Shown: piece after piece, positions 44,785 to 53,330 of the stretch
Numbering within the stretch: position 1 is the stretch's first letter
Layout of the letters: every line of letters starts with the position of its first letter
DNA from: DATFDN01 sp963818885
Lineage (GTDB): Bacteria; Pseudomonadota; Alphaproteobacteria; Acetobacterales; Acetobacteraceae
Direction: 5' to 3'
Length of the DNA stretch: 64,000 bases
Assembly (NCBI GenBank): GCA_963818885.1
Contig: CAWFTP010000001.1
Coordinates: 744,001-808,000, forward strand
Position numbers and translations under genes: made by a program
The notes under the pieces: generated by a model
Told to the model about the DNA's origin: nothing
The model's database searches: none
What the model saw: only the letters and a program-made list of their open reading frames with translations

Positions 44785-45476
44785 AAATACTCCCACACGT
44801 TCGATGCCCGCGCCTCGTCGGGCGTGCCGTCGAAGACGATGCGGCCCTGGTTCATGATGACGGCGCGGTCGGCGATGCGCAGCGCGGCGGCGACGTTCTG
44901 CTCGACCAGGATCGCCGCCATCCCATGCGATTCGCAGAGTGCGCGCACCTGCTCGAACAATCGCTCGACCAGATTGGGCGCGAGGCCGATGGACGGCTCG
45001 TCCAGCATCAGGCAGCGCGGCGTGCCGACGATCGACAGGCCGAAGGCCAGCATCTGCTGCTGACCGCCGCTCATGCTGCCCGCCCGCGCGCCGCGCAGCT
45101 CATCGAGCGCCGGGAACAGCCGATAGACATCGTGCGGCGTGAACATCGCGCCCGCCGCGACATTGCGCGCGGCGACCACCTCGATGTTCTCCGCCACCGT
45201 CAGGTCGGGGAAGATGCCGCGGCCCTCGGGCAGCATCCGCAGGCCGAGGCCGATGCGCTCGGCGACGCGCATGCGGCCGAGCGCGCGGCCCTCGAAGCGC
45301 ACCTCGCCCGCGCGCGCCGGGATCAGCCCCATCACGGTGCGCAACGTCGTGGTCTTGCCCGCCCCATTATGGCCGAGCAACGTCAGGATGCGTCCCGGGT
45401 TCAGCCCGAAGCTAACGTCGGAGATCACGGTCTTCGCGCCGTAGCCGGCGACCAGACCTGACAGTTCGAGGATCAC
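44781..45476 (-). CDS. livF: Liv-type ABC transporter ATP-binding protein LivF (operon 2)
   Basis: A 231-residue ATPase with Walker A LLGHNGAGKTTTLRTVMGLI (note GHNGAGKT), MLPEGRGIFPDLTVAENIEV as the LivF hallmark, C-loop MSGGQQQMLAFGL, Walker B CLMLDEPSIGLAPNLVERLF and LVEQN switch. It is last in the minus-strand operon livK-H-M-G-F and overlaps livG by 4 bp. Confidence 0.94.
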   Translation of the reverse strand: MILELSGLVAGYGAKTVISDVSFGLNPGRILTLLGHNGAGKTTTLRTVMGLIPARAGEVRFEGRALGRMRVAERIGLGLRMLPEGRGIFPDLTVAENIEVVAARNVAAGAMFTPHDVYRLFPALDELRGARAGSMSGGQQQMLAFGLSIVGTPRCLMLDEPSIGLAPNLVERLFEQVRALCESHGMAAILVEQNVAAALRIADRAVIMNQGRIVFDGTPDEARASNVWEYF

Positions 45477-46243
45477 AGCGCGCCGCCGAAATAGATCTCC
45501 GCGAGCTTCGGATCGGCGACGATCCGCTCCGGCGCGCCCTGCGCGAGCAGCCGTCCCTGGTGCAGGAACAGCACCTCGTCGGCGATCTTCTGCACGACGC
45601 GCGTGTTGTGCTCGACCACCAGCAGCGTCTTGCCCGCATCCTGCAACGTGCGCAGCAGCGCCATCACCCGATCCAGCGCCCCGGCGGCGAGGCCGGAGGC
45701 GGGCTCATCGAGCAGCAGCAACTCGGCGCCGGTCGCCAGCACGCGCGCCACCGTCAGCAGCTTCTGCTCGCCGTAGGAGAGGTTGCGCACGACATCGTCG
45801 GCACGTTCCGCCAGGCCGACCTCGGCCAGCACCGCGCGCGCCTTTTCGCGCTGTTCGGCCTGACGTCGCGCGACATGGAACGGCCGGAAGATCGCGCCGA
45901 GCGGGCCTTCGCCGAACTGGTGCGGCAACGCGATCAGCACGTTGTCGAGCGTGGTCAAGTCGACGAACAGGCGCAGGTTCTGGAACGTCCGCGCGATCCC
46001 CGCGCGCACGATCGCCTGCGGCTTCAGCCCGACAAGCGCCTGGCCCTGGAACGCGACGGCACCGTTCGCGGGTCGCAGGAAGCCGGTGATGACGTTGAAG
46101 ATCGTCGTCTTGCCGGCGCCGTTCGGTCCGACCAGGCAGGTGATCCGTCCGCGCTCGATCGTGAAGCTGGTGCCGCTCAGCGCCTGCAGCCCGCCGAAAT
46201 GCACCGCGACATCGGCGACGCCGAGATAAGGAACGCCGCTCAC
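45473..46243 (-). CDS. livG: Liv-type ABC transporter ATP-binding protein LivG (operon 2)
   Basis: A 256-residue ATPase from GTG 46243 (overlapping the livM stop as GTGA). Walker A VGPNGAGKTTIFNVITGFLR, ARTFQNLRLFVDLTTLDNVL, C-loop-like LSYGEQKLLTVARVLA, Walker B LLLLDEPASGLAAGALDRVM and VVEHN switch identify it. An intact GTG start and consistent overlaps on both sides make the start secure. Confidence 0.94.
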   Translation of the reverse strand: MSGVPYLGVADVAVHFGGLQALSGTSFTIERGRITCLVGPNGAGKTTIFNVITGFLRPANGAVAFQGQALVGLKPQAIVRAGIARTFQNLRLFVDLTTLDNVLIALPHQFGEGPLGAIFRPFHVARRQAEQREKARAVLAEVGLAERADDVVRNLSYGEQKLLTVARVLATGAELLLLDEPASGLAAGALDRVMALLRTLQDAGKTLLVVEHNTRVVQKIADEVLFLHQGRLLAQGAPERIVADPKLAEIYFGGAL

Positions 46244-47103
46244 AGCTTCTCCCCGGCAAGACCCTGTGGGCGGAACAGCATGAACACGATCAGCAGCATG
46301 CCGTAGATCAGCTGGCGGAACGCCGCGGCGACCGAGGTCGGCAGCGCCACCAGCGCCAGCACCTGCGGCAGCGCGAGCAGCAGGAACGGGCCGATGATGG
46401 AGCCCGCGAGCGTGCGCATCCCGCCCAGCACCACCATGCTCAGCAGCAGGATGGAGGCGTCGAGATCGAAGGCGGACGGGTCGATGAAGCTCATGAACGT
46501 GGCGTAGAGTCCGCCCGCGACGCCGGCATAGGCGCCCGCGAGCGCGGCGGCCGCGACCTTGGCGCCCAGCACGCCCTTGGCGGCGGCGGCGACCGCGAGC
46601 TCGTCCTCCCGGATCGCCCGCAACAGCCGGCCGAACGGCGCGCGCATCACCATCCAGAAACACAGGCAGCCCAGCAGAGCGACGATGCTGGTCAGGATCA
46701 GGTATTGCTGCGTCGAGGTGAGCTGCCAGCCGAAAATGTCGGCGGGCGGGATGCCGGGGAGCCCGTTGGCGCCGCCCGTTCCCTCGGTCCAGTTGGTGTA
46801 GGCGGCGGTCGCCAGCAACTGGATGCCGAAGGACGTCACCACGAAATAGTCGCCGGCGACGCGCAGGCTGGGCAATGTCGTGATGACGTTGAGCACGATG
46901 CAGGCGACGATCGCGATCGCGGTCGCCGGCAGGAAGCCCATCGTGCCGGCCAGCAGGAAGTCGCTGACGATATAGGCGCCGATGCCGAACACCGCCGCCT
47001 GGCTGACCGAGAAGATGCCGACCACGCCGACCAGCAGATTGGTCGACAGGCCGAGCAGCACGTAGATCTCGGCGAGCACGATGTAGGAGTTGAAGAAGTC
47101 CAT
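46240..47103 (-). CDS. livM: Liv-type ABC permease LivM (operon 2)
   Basis: A 287-residue permease. Family motifs are LSTNLLVGVVGIFSVSQAAV, LPSLRVAGDYFVVTSFGIQL and LLRAIREDELAVAAAAKGVL (ATPase contact), ending in IYGMLLIVFMLFRPQGLAGE. It sits 12 bp after livH. The sequence is only distantly similar to operon 1 LivM, so the two transporters are old paralogues rather than a recent duplication. Confidence 0.93.
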   Translation of the reverse strand: MDFFNSYIVLAEIYVLLGLSTNLLVGVVGIFSVSQAAVFGIGAYIVSDFLLAGTMGFLPATAIAIVACIVLNVITTLPSLRVAGDYFVVTSFGIQLLATAAYTNWTEGTGGANGLPGIPPADIFGWQLTSTQQYLILTSIVALLGCLCFWMVMRAPFGRLLRAIREDELAVAAAAKGVLGAKVAAAALAGAYAGVAGGLYATFMSFIDPSAFDLDASILLLSMVVLGGMRTLAGSIIGPFLLLALPQVLALVALPTSVAAAFRQLIYGMLLIVFMLFRPQGLAGEKL

Positions 47104-47115
47104 GCGCGCTCGGCC

Positions 47116-47976
47116 TCAGGCGGTCGCGAACAGGCCGCGCGGGCGGAACAGCATGAAGATCACGAAGATGAAGAACGTCACGCCGATGCTCCATTCACCG
47201 GGCATGACCAGCAGCGAGAGGTTCTGCAGCACGACGATGACGATCGACAATGCGAACGCCCCGGTCAGGCTGCCGACGCCGCCCGCGATCATCGCGATCG
47301 TCGCGGTCAGCAGCGGCGTGATCCCGCCGTAGGGTTGCAGGCCGAGGTCGAAGGGCACCAGCACGCCGGGCAGGCAGACGACGGCCGACGCGATCGCGAC
47401 GACATAGACATGCACCGCGCGCGGCTCCAGCCGGGTGATCTCGGCGAGGAACGGGTTGGAGGCGACGGCACGGATGCGCTTGCCCAAATTGGTCCGGCGG
47501 GCGAACCACATCACCCCGCCGAACGCGACGAGGCTGATGACCAGGGTGGCGAGCTGCGCCGCGCTGAGGCGGACGGCGCCGCTGCCGAAGGTCGCCGATG
47601 CCCAGGCGCTGGGGAATTGCAGGATGTTCGCCGAATAGATCGCCGCGATCGCGTTCTGGATCACCGCGAGCGCGCCGAGCGAGGCGATCAGGATGCCGAG
47701 ATGGGTGGCCCCTCGGCGTTCCAGCCGCCCGTAGAGCTGGCTCTGGATCAGCGCGCCCAGCGCGGTGCACACCGCCATCGCCAGCAGGAGCGAGATCGGG
47801 TCGGGCACGCCGTGCGTCGCCAGCGTCCAGGCGACATAGCCGCCCAGCGTGTACACGCCGGCATGGGCGACGTGGAAGATCTTGGTGGTCGCGTAGATCA
47901 ACGCGAAGCTGACCGCCACCATGCCGAGGGCGCAGCCGGTGACGGCGCCGTTGAGGAGGAGCTGGAGCGCGAGCAC
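47116..47976 (-). CDS. livH: Liv-type ABC permease LivH (operon 2)
   Basis: A 286-residue permease beginning LQLLLNGAVTGCALGMVAVS, with FALIYATTKIFHVAHAGVYT then LGGYVAW, the loop KRIRAVASNPFLAEITRLEP and the terminal FVIFMLFRPRGLFATA. About eight helices are predicted and the frame is intact, unlike its operon 1 counterpart. A REP-like double palindrome separates it from livK. Confidence 0.93.
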   Translation of the reverse strand: MLALQLLLNGAVTGCALGMVAVSFALIYATTKIFHVAHAGVYTLGGYVAWTLATHGVPDPISLLLAMAVCTALGALIQSQLYGRLERRGATHLGILIASLGALAVIQNAIAAIYSANILQFPSAWASATFGSGAVRLSAAQLATLVISLVAFGGVMWFARRTNLGKRIRAVASNPFLAEITRLEPRAVHVYVVAIASAVVCLPGVLVPFDLGLQPYGGITPLLTATIAMIAGGVGSLTGAFALSIVIVVLQNLSLLVMPGEWSIGVTFFIFVIFMLFRPRGLFATA

Positions 47977-47981
47977 GCGAC

Positions 47982-48081
47982 CCTCACCCGGCGCTGCGCG
48001 CCGACCTCTCCCAAGGGGAGAGGTGATCGTCCGCCTCTCCCCGTGGGAGAGGCCGGACTCGCGCAGCGAGCCGGGTGAGGG
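47982..48081. repeat. REP-like nested palindrome between livK and livH
   Basis: Outer arms CCTCACCCGGC and GCCGGGTGAGG, and inner stems CTCTCCCAAGGGGAGAG and CTCTCCCCGTGGGAGAG, form a large foldable structure within the operon. It is nearly the same element as at 61184-61284; a half element lies at 58755-58800. It may protect or attenuate the mRNA so that binding protein is made in excess over permeases (inference). Confidence 0.85.
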
Positions 48082-48084
48082 CCG

Positions 48085-49188
48085 TCACTCCGCCTTGCCC
48101 GTGCCGATCGGCACGTCCTTGCCGCCCTTGAACACGCTGATCGCGATCGGCACGGTCGCTGTGTTGGAGTTGAAGGTCATCGGGATCAGGCCGTTGAAGG
48201 TCTTGATCTGAAACAGCGCCGTGCGCATCACCTCGCCGGTGATCGGCGTCTTGTCGACGGAAAGCTTGTCCAGGATCGTCAGCGCGATCTGCGCGGCGTT
48301 GTAGTACTGGCGGGCGAAGAAATCCATGTCGGCGCCGTATTTCGCCTTGAATGCGGCGGACAGCTCGGGCGGCGCCTCGATCTGCACCTGGGTGTGCACG
48401 AACCCCTCGGCCGAGGGGTCGGCGATCGCTTGCGGGTCGGCGAAGAACGACGTTCCGGCGACCAGGAATTTCGCGTTCATCTGGTGGATCTGGTCGGCAA
48501 GCGGCACCATTCCCGCGGTGACCGAGACGAACAGCACGTCGGGATTGCCGCCGGCGAGCTTGAGCAGCGCCGGGCGATAGTCGGTCTGGCCGAACTGCGC
48601 CGGCTCTTGGGCAATGATCGTGCCGCCCGCCTTCTTGTAGTCGGCGACGAAGTCGTCGCGCCCGCCGATCCCGGCGGCGTCGTTCTCGAACAGGATGGCG
48701 GCCGTCTTCTTGCCGTGCTCGATCAGCCATTTGCTCAGCACGCTGACCTCGTCGCCGGTCGAGGGCAGCGTGTTGACCAGATAGGGCGATGCGGTCCGCA
48801 GCTTGTCGGACTGCGCGCCGGCGTTGAGCATCAGCACCTTCTTGCGGGTCGCGAGCGGCGCCATCGCGAGTGTCGGCCCGGAGTAGCCGGTGAAGATCAG
48901 CGGCACGTGCTGGAGGTCGACAAGCTTGTTGAAGCTCAGGATCGACTGGTCGGGCTTGGCCTGATTGTCCTCGAACAAGACTTCGATTTTGTTGCCGCCG
49001 ACGCCGCCCTTGGCGTTGGCCTGGTCGATCGCGAACTGGATGCCGCGCTCCTCCTGCGTGCCGACGACCGCTCCGGGCCCGGTTAGCGGGATGATGGCGC
49101 CGAGACGGATCGTGTCCGCCGCGGAGCTGCCCGCGCCGATGCAGGTCGCGATCAGCCCGGCCAATAAAAGACGCGCCCGTGACCGCAT
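48085..49188 (-). CDS. livK: Liv-type ABC substrate-binding protein LivK (operon 2)
   Basis: A 367-residue periplasmic binding protein: signal peptide MRSRARLLLAGLIATCIGAG then SSAADTIRLGAIIPLTGPGA, the family 6 binding-protein opening with the ligand-carboxylate loop. ATG 49188 follows GGGAGGAAG. It is first in the operon, as expected for the most abundant component. Ligand is likely an amino acid or related amide but not determinable. Confidence 0.93.
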   Translation of the reverse strand: MRSRARLLLAGLIATCIGAGSSAADTIRLGAIIPLTGPGAVVGTQEERGIQFAIDQANAKGGVGGNKIEVLFEDNQAKPDQSILSFNKLVDLQHVPLIFTGYSGPTLAMAPLATRKKVLMLNAGAQSDKLRTASPYLVNTLPSTGDEVSVLSKWLIEHGKKTAAILFENDAAGIGGRDDFVADYKKAGGTIIAQEPAQFGQTDYRPALLKLAGGNPDVLFVSVTAGMVPLADQIHQMNAKFLVAGTSFFADPQAIADPSAEGFVHTQVQIEAPPELSAAFKAKYGADMDFFARQYYNAAQIALTILDKLSVDKTPITGEVMRTALFQIKTFNGLIPMTFNSNTATVPIAISVFKGGKDVPIGTGKAE

Positions 49189-49260
49189 TCGCTTCCTCCC
49201 GTTCGTTTCTCGTCCACGGCTGTACGGCGCGCGGGCGAGGAGCGTCAATACGGGGGCGGG

Positions 49261-50127
49261 TCATGCCTCCTCGGAGTCGTCCTCCAGTTCCGCTTCGAGG
49301 CGCAGGCGGTGGAAGCTGCGCACGCTGAACGGCAGCATCACCAGGTACATCACGCCGAGCGCGGCGAGCGCCGCCCACGGATCGGCCACCAGCACGGAGG
49401 CGAACAATCCGGTCCCGAGCAGCACCGGCAGCACATATTCCGCCGGGATCTTGAAGTTCTTGAAGCTCCATACGGGCAGAGTCGACACGCACAGCAGGCC
49501 GGCGCCGATCAGCACCGGCGCGCAGAACGCGGGCGAGCGGGCGATGTCGGTCAGCCAGCCGACGCCGATCGCGCGTCCTTCCAGGCCGATGAAGAGCGGC
49601 AGCAAGGCGAGCCCGGCGCCCGCCGGCGCGGGCACGCCGGTGAAGAAGTTGTACGTATAGGCGGGACGCACCTCGCTATCGAGCGAGGCATTGAAGCGTG
49701 CCAGGCGCAGCGCCACGCAGACCGCGAAGAACAGGCACGGCACGAAGCCGAGCGGGCCGAGCCGCTGCAACGACCACAGGTAGAGCACGTACGCCGGCGC
49801 CACGCCGAACCCCATGAAGTCAGCCAGGCTGTCGAACTCCGCGCCGAAGCGCGTTACCGCCTTCAGCAGCCGCGCGATCCGCCCGTCCAGCCCGTCGATC
49901 GCGCCGGCGACGGTGATCGCGACCGCCGCCGCGCCGAACCGGCCATCGAGCGCGAAGCGCACCGAGGTCAGCCCGGCGCACAGCCCGATCAGGGTCAGGA
50001 GGTTGGGGATGATGCGATTGAACGACGGCCCCTTGAAGCGCGGACGCGCGCGCGGGCGCAGCCTGGTACGCAGCCGGCGCACCCGCCCAGCGCCGCGGCC
50101 CCAGTCGGGGCGATGGATCTCGGTCAT
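49261..50127 (-). CDS. pssA: CDP-diacylglycerol-serine O-phosphatidyltransferase
   Basis: A 288-residue inner-membrane enzyme making phosphatidylserine. The CDP-alcohol phosphotransferase motif reads DGRIARLLKAVTRFGAEFDS then LAD (residues 81-103), with all invariant Asp, Gly and Arg positions. Several helices follow. A basic ~35-residue N-terminus and an acidic C-terminal tail (ELEDDSEEA) are seen. ATGA overlap with psd places the two consecutive pathway steps in one operon. Confidence 0.94.
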   Translation of the reverse strand: MTEIHRPDWGRGAGRVRRLRTRLRPRARPRFKGPSFNRIIPNLLTLIGLCAGLTSVRFALDGRFGAAAVAITVAGAIDGLDGRIARLLKAVTRFGAEFDSLADFMGFGVAPAYVLYLWSLQRLGPLGFVPCLFFAVCVALRLARFNASLDSEVRPAYTYNFFTGVPAPAGAGLALLPLFIGLEGRAIGVGWLTDIARSPAFCAPVLIGAGLLCVSTLPVWSFKNFKIPAEYVLPVLLGTGLFASVLVADPWAALAALGVMYLVMLPFSVRSFHRLRLEAELEDDSEEA

Positions 50128-50795
50128 GCGGGAAGCTCTGCGACGACGGTCTCGCCGCCGATCATGGTCTGGCCGATGGCGACCAGCGGACGAACACCTT
50201 CCGGCAGATAGAGATCGGTGCGGCTGCCGAAGCGGATCAGGCCGAAGCGGCTGCCGGCGCGCACCGGATCGCCCTCGCGCAGGTCGCAGACGATACGCCG
50301 CGCGATCAGCCCGGCGATCTGCACCACCGCGATCTCCTGCCCGCCCGGCAGGCGGATCGCCACCGCGTTGCGCTCGTTGCGCTCGCTCGCCTTGTCGAGC
50401 GCGGCGTTGACGAAGGCGCCGTGCCGATAGGCGATGCGCGTCACCGTGCCGTCCGCCGGCACCCGGTTGATGTGCACGTCGAGCACCGAGAGGAAGATGC
50501 CGATGCGCCAGCGCGGCTCGGCTCCAAGGCCGAGTTCCGCCGGCGGCATGGCCGGGGAGACGGTGACCACCTTGCCGTCCGCCGGCGCCAGCAGCACGTC
50601 GAGACGCCCGGGCGGCACGCGCTCGGGGTCGCGGAAGAAGTACAGGCAGAACAGGGTGAACAGCCCGGCGAGCCAGGCGAGCCAGGCGGCGAGGATCAGT
50701 CCGACCACGAACAGCACGGTCCCGATCGCGATGAACACCCAGCCGGCACGGTGCGGCGGCGCTACCACCAGGCGGAGCGTGTCGGAGGCTGACAT
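50124..50795 (-). CDS. psd: Phosphatidylserine decarboxylase
   Basis: A 223-residue short-form (PSD-A type) enzyme converting phosphatidylserine to phosphatidylethanolamine. One N-terminal membrane region is followed by LAPADGKVV, LDVHINRVPADG and the self-cleavage site RFGLIRFGSRTDLYLP at Gly190-Ser191, which yields the pyruvoyl group. It precedes pssA on the minus strand. Divergent from cytochrome b. Confidence 0.95.
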   Translation of the reverse strand: MSASDTLRLVVAPPHRAGWVFIAIGTVLFVVGLILAAWLAWLAGLFTLFCLYFFRDPERVPPGRLDVLLAPADGKVVTVSPAMPPAELGLGAEPRWRIGIFLSVLDVHINRVPADGTVTRIAYRHGAFVNAALDKASERNERNAVAIRLPGGQEIAVVQIAGLIARRIVCDLREGDPVRAGSRFGLIRFGSRTDLYLPEGVRPLVAIGQTMIGGETVVAELPA

Positions 50796-50857
50796 CGGGC
50801 CGGGTTATGGCGGCATCACTTGCCCGCTTCAAGCACGGGCGGCAGGGTGCGTGCCCC

Positions 50858-51529
50858 ATGCGCGACACCTCTGCGTCCATTCGCGTCTGGGACGGCCCGA
50901 CCCGGCTGTTCCACTGGGGCCTTGTCGTGCTGGTGTTCACGAGCTGGCTGACCGAGCGCCAGAACTGGATGGGGGCGCACAAGATCGCCGGCTACACGAT
51001 GTTCGCCGCACTGTTGTTCCGCGCCGCTTGGGGCGTGATCGGCAGCGACACCGCGCGGTTCGGCCGGTTTCTGGTGAGCCCGCTCGCCGCCTTCCTCCAT
51101 CTGCGCCGGTTTCACCGTCGGGAGCCGGATCGCGCGATCGGCCATAATGCCGCCGGCGGCTGGATGGTGCTGGTGATGTTGCTGGCGCTCGCGGTGCAGG
51201 TCGGCACAGGACTGTGTGCGAACGACCAGGTGAGTGTCGAGGGGCCGCTCGCCGAGCGCGTCGGCCCGGATTGGAGCGACTTTCTGTCGCATGTCCATGC
51301 AGTGACGTTCACCGCGATCGAGATCCTGATCCTGCTGCACGTCATCGCCGTGCTCGCCTACGCGCTGATCAAACGCCAGGATCTGCTCACACCGATGCTG
51401 ACCGGCCGCAAGCGCCTCCCGCCCGGCATGCCGCCGCCGCGCATCCGCAGCCCGACGCTGGCCGCCGCGATCCTGGCCGTCGCCGGCGGGATCGTGGCGT
51501 TCGTCGTGCTGTGGGTGGGGGAGGGGTAG
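50858..51529 (+). CDS. Cytochrome b561-type (Ni/Fe-hydrogenase-like) di-haem membrane protein
   Basis: A 223-residue membrane protein opening with RVWDGPTRLFHWGLVVLVFT, the cytochrome b561-bacterial pattern with a haem-ligand His, then MGAHKIAGYTMFAALLFRAA with a second His and later His in LSHVHAVTFTAIEILILLHV. Four main helices plus a fifth near the C-terminus are predicted. It probably shuttles electrons at the inner membrane. In-frame ATG 50807 is an alternative start, but the family begins near VWDGPTR. Confidence 0.88.
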   Translation: MRDTSASIRVWDGPTRLFHWGLVVLVFTSWLTERQNWMGAHKIAGYTMFAALLFRAAWGVIGSDTARFGRFLVSPLAAFLHLRRFHRREPDRAIGHNAAGGWMVLVMLLALAVQVGTGLCANDQVSVEGPLAERVGPDWSDFLSHVHAVTFTAIEILILLHVIAVLAYALIKRQDLLTPMLTGRKRLPPGMPPPRIRSPTLAAAILAVAGGIVAFVVLWVGEG

Positions 51530-51536
51530 GCAAGAC

Positions 51537-51563
51537 GAAGGCCAGAGCGTCGCTCTGGCCTTC
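51537..51563. terminator. Bidirectional hairpin between cytochrome b and the small secreted protein gene
   Basis: Twelve-base perfect arms GAAGGCCAGAGC and GCTCTGGCCTTC enclose a 3-base loop. The hairpin lies 8 bp after the cytochrome b stop and between convergent genes. It has no clear T-run, but the stem is very strong. Confidence 0.8.
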
Positions 51564-51620
51564 AAGTCGGAAGCCTGTCGATCCGTTCGTATCGCGCGGA
51601 TCGTTTCCGGAGCGATGCTC

Positions 51621-51812
51621 CTAGCCGGCGGAGGACTTCGCCGGCGCGGGCGTCGCGGTCGAGTGCGCCTTGGTGTGGTGGGTGCGCTTATGGTGGTGCG
51701 TCGTGCTCGTCGATGGCTTCACCGGCTTGGGCGCCTCCGACTGAGCGAGGGCGGGCGAGACGGTGAACGCGGCGAGCGGCAGGATCAGCAGCAGCTTGCG
51801 GAGGGTCGTCAT
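51621..51812 (-). CDS. Small secreted His-rich protein
   Basis: A 63-residue precursor: signal peptide MTTLRKLLLILPLAAFTVSP then ALAQSE (cleavage after ALA), and a mature ~40-residue peptide rich in Lys, Thr, Ser, Pro and His (TTHHHKRTHHTKAHST). It is low-complexity with no fold. The His cluster could bind metal, but that is speculation. GGAG lies about ten bases upstream of the ATG. Similar tiny proteins are common in this bacterial group and poorly studied. Confidence 0.65.
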   Translation of the reverse strand: MTTLRKLLLILPLAAFTVSPALAQSEAPKPVKPSTSTTHHHKRTHHTKAHSTATPAPAKSSAG

Positions 51813-51961
51813 GGGAGGGAGGACTCCGGTGGAGGCGTTGGCGGCGGGTTTTGGAAGCGGACTAGAACGTTGCGAACCCGACTTCCGGCGGTGACATTGC
51901 CGGTCCGCATTGGAGTCGGGCAAGTCCTCCGTTCGCTAAATCACACTCCGTTGCAGGCATG

Positions 51962-52399
51962 TCACAGCAGGCAAAGCGCCTCCAGCGCGCGACGCAACGG
52001 CGGCGGCAGATCGGCGGCGCCGCAGACCGGTCCATCACTGACATCGGGCGGCGCGTCCGCCACGGCGAGATAGCGCCAGCCCTGGAACGGCTTCATCAAT
52101 CGCCCGCGCACCGGCACCACCTCGGGGTCGAGCACGAGGCCGGCGCAGGGCGCGCCATCGTCGAGCCGGTCCGCCCGAATGTCCACGATACGTTGGCGGG
52201 CGCTCAGCGCGCCGCCGATCACCCAGTACATCGAGCCGCCGGCCAGGATCTCCTCGGCACGGCGCGGCATGTTGCGGGTCCGGTGGCGCAGCGGCGGCTC
52301 GCGGCGCAGGCGGTCCGCCTGCAGGGCGCGCAGATGGCCGAGATCGCGCACACCGACCGCGAGCTTGACCAAGTGCAGGAGCTGCCCATGCGTGGCCAT
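51962..52399 (-). CDS. DUF1489-family protein
   Basis: A 145-residue protein with the DUF1489 pattern: LLHLVKLAVGVRDLGHLRAL, RHRTRNMPRRAEEILAGGSM followed by YWVIGGALSARQRI, and KPFQGWRYLAVADAPPD near the C-terminus. The family is conserved in alphaproteobacteria with unknown function. The start ATG 52399 gives the usual length. It is divergent from the amino-acid ABC ATPase gene. Confidence 0.88.
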   Translation of the reverse strand: MATHGQLLHLVKLAVGVRDLGHLRALQADRLRREPPLRHRTRNMPRRAEEILAGGSMYWVIGGALSARQRIVDIRADRLDDGAPCAGLVLDPEVVPVRGRLMKPFQGWRYLAVADAPPDVSDGPVCGAADLPPPLRRALEALCLL

Positions 52400-52486
52400 G
52401 CCGACCGTTTGACCCGAGGCGCCGGAGTCCCGCAAGAGGCCGGGATCGACGGCACGCGAGGCGGCCAGTAAGACGATGGCAAGCAA

Positions 52487-53257
<771 letters not shown>

Positions 53258-53330
53258 GCCCGCCCGCGCCCTTGTTGCCTGCCATGCATGGCCCCGCTAT
53301 GGCTCCGCGCTTGCGCGAGGAACTCTCCCA

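Noticed and set aside
46705..48078. 457-codon + strand frame opposite livM/livH
   Set aside because: Asp/His/Arg-rich low complexity antisense to membrane permeases; extends into a REP palindrome.
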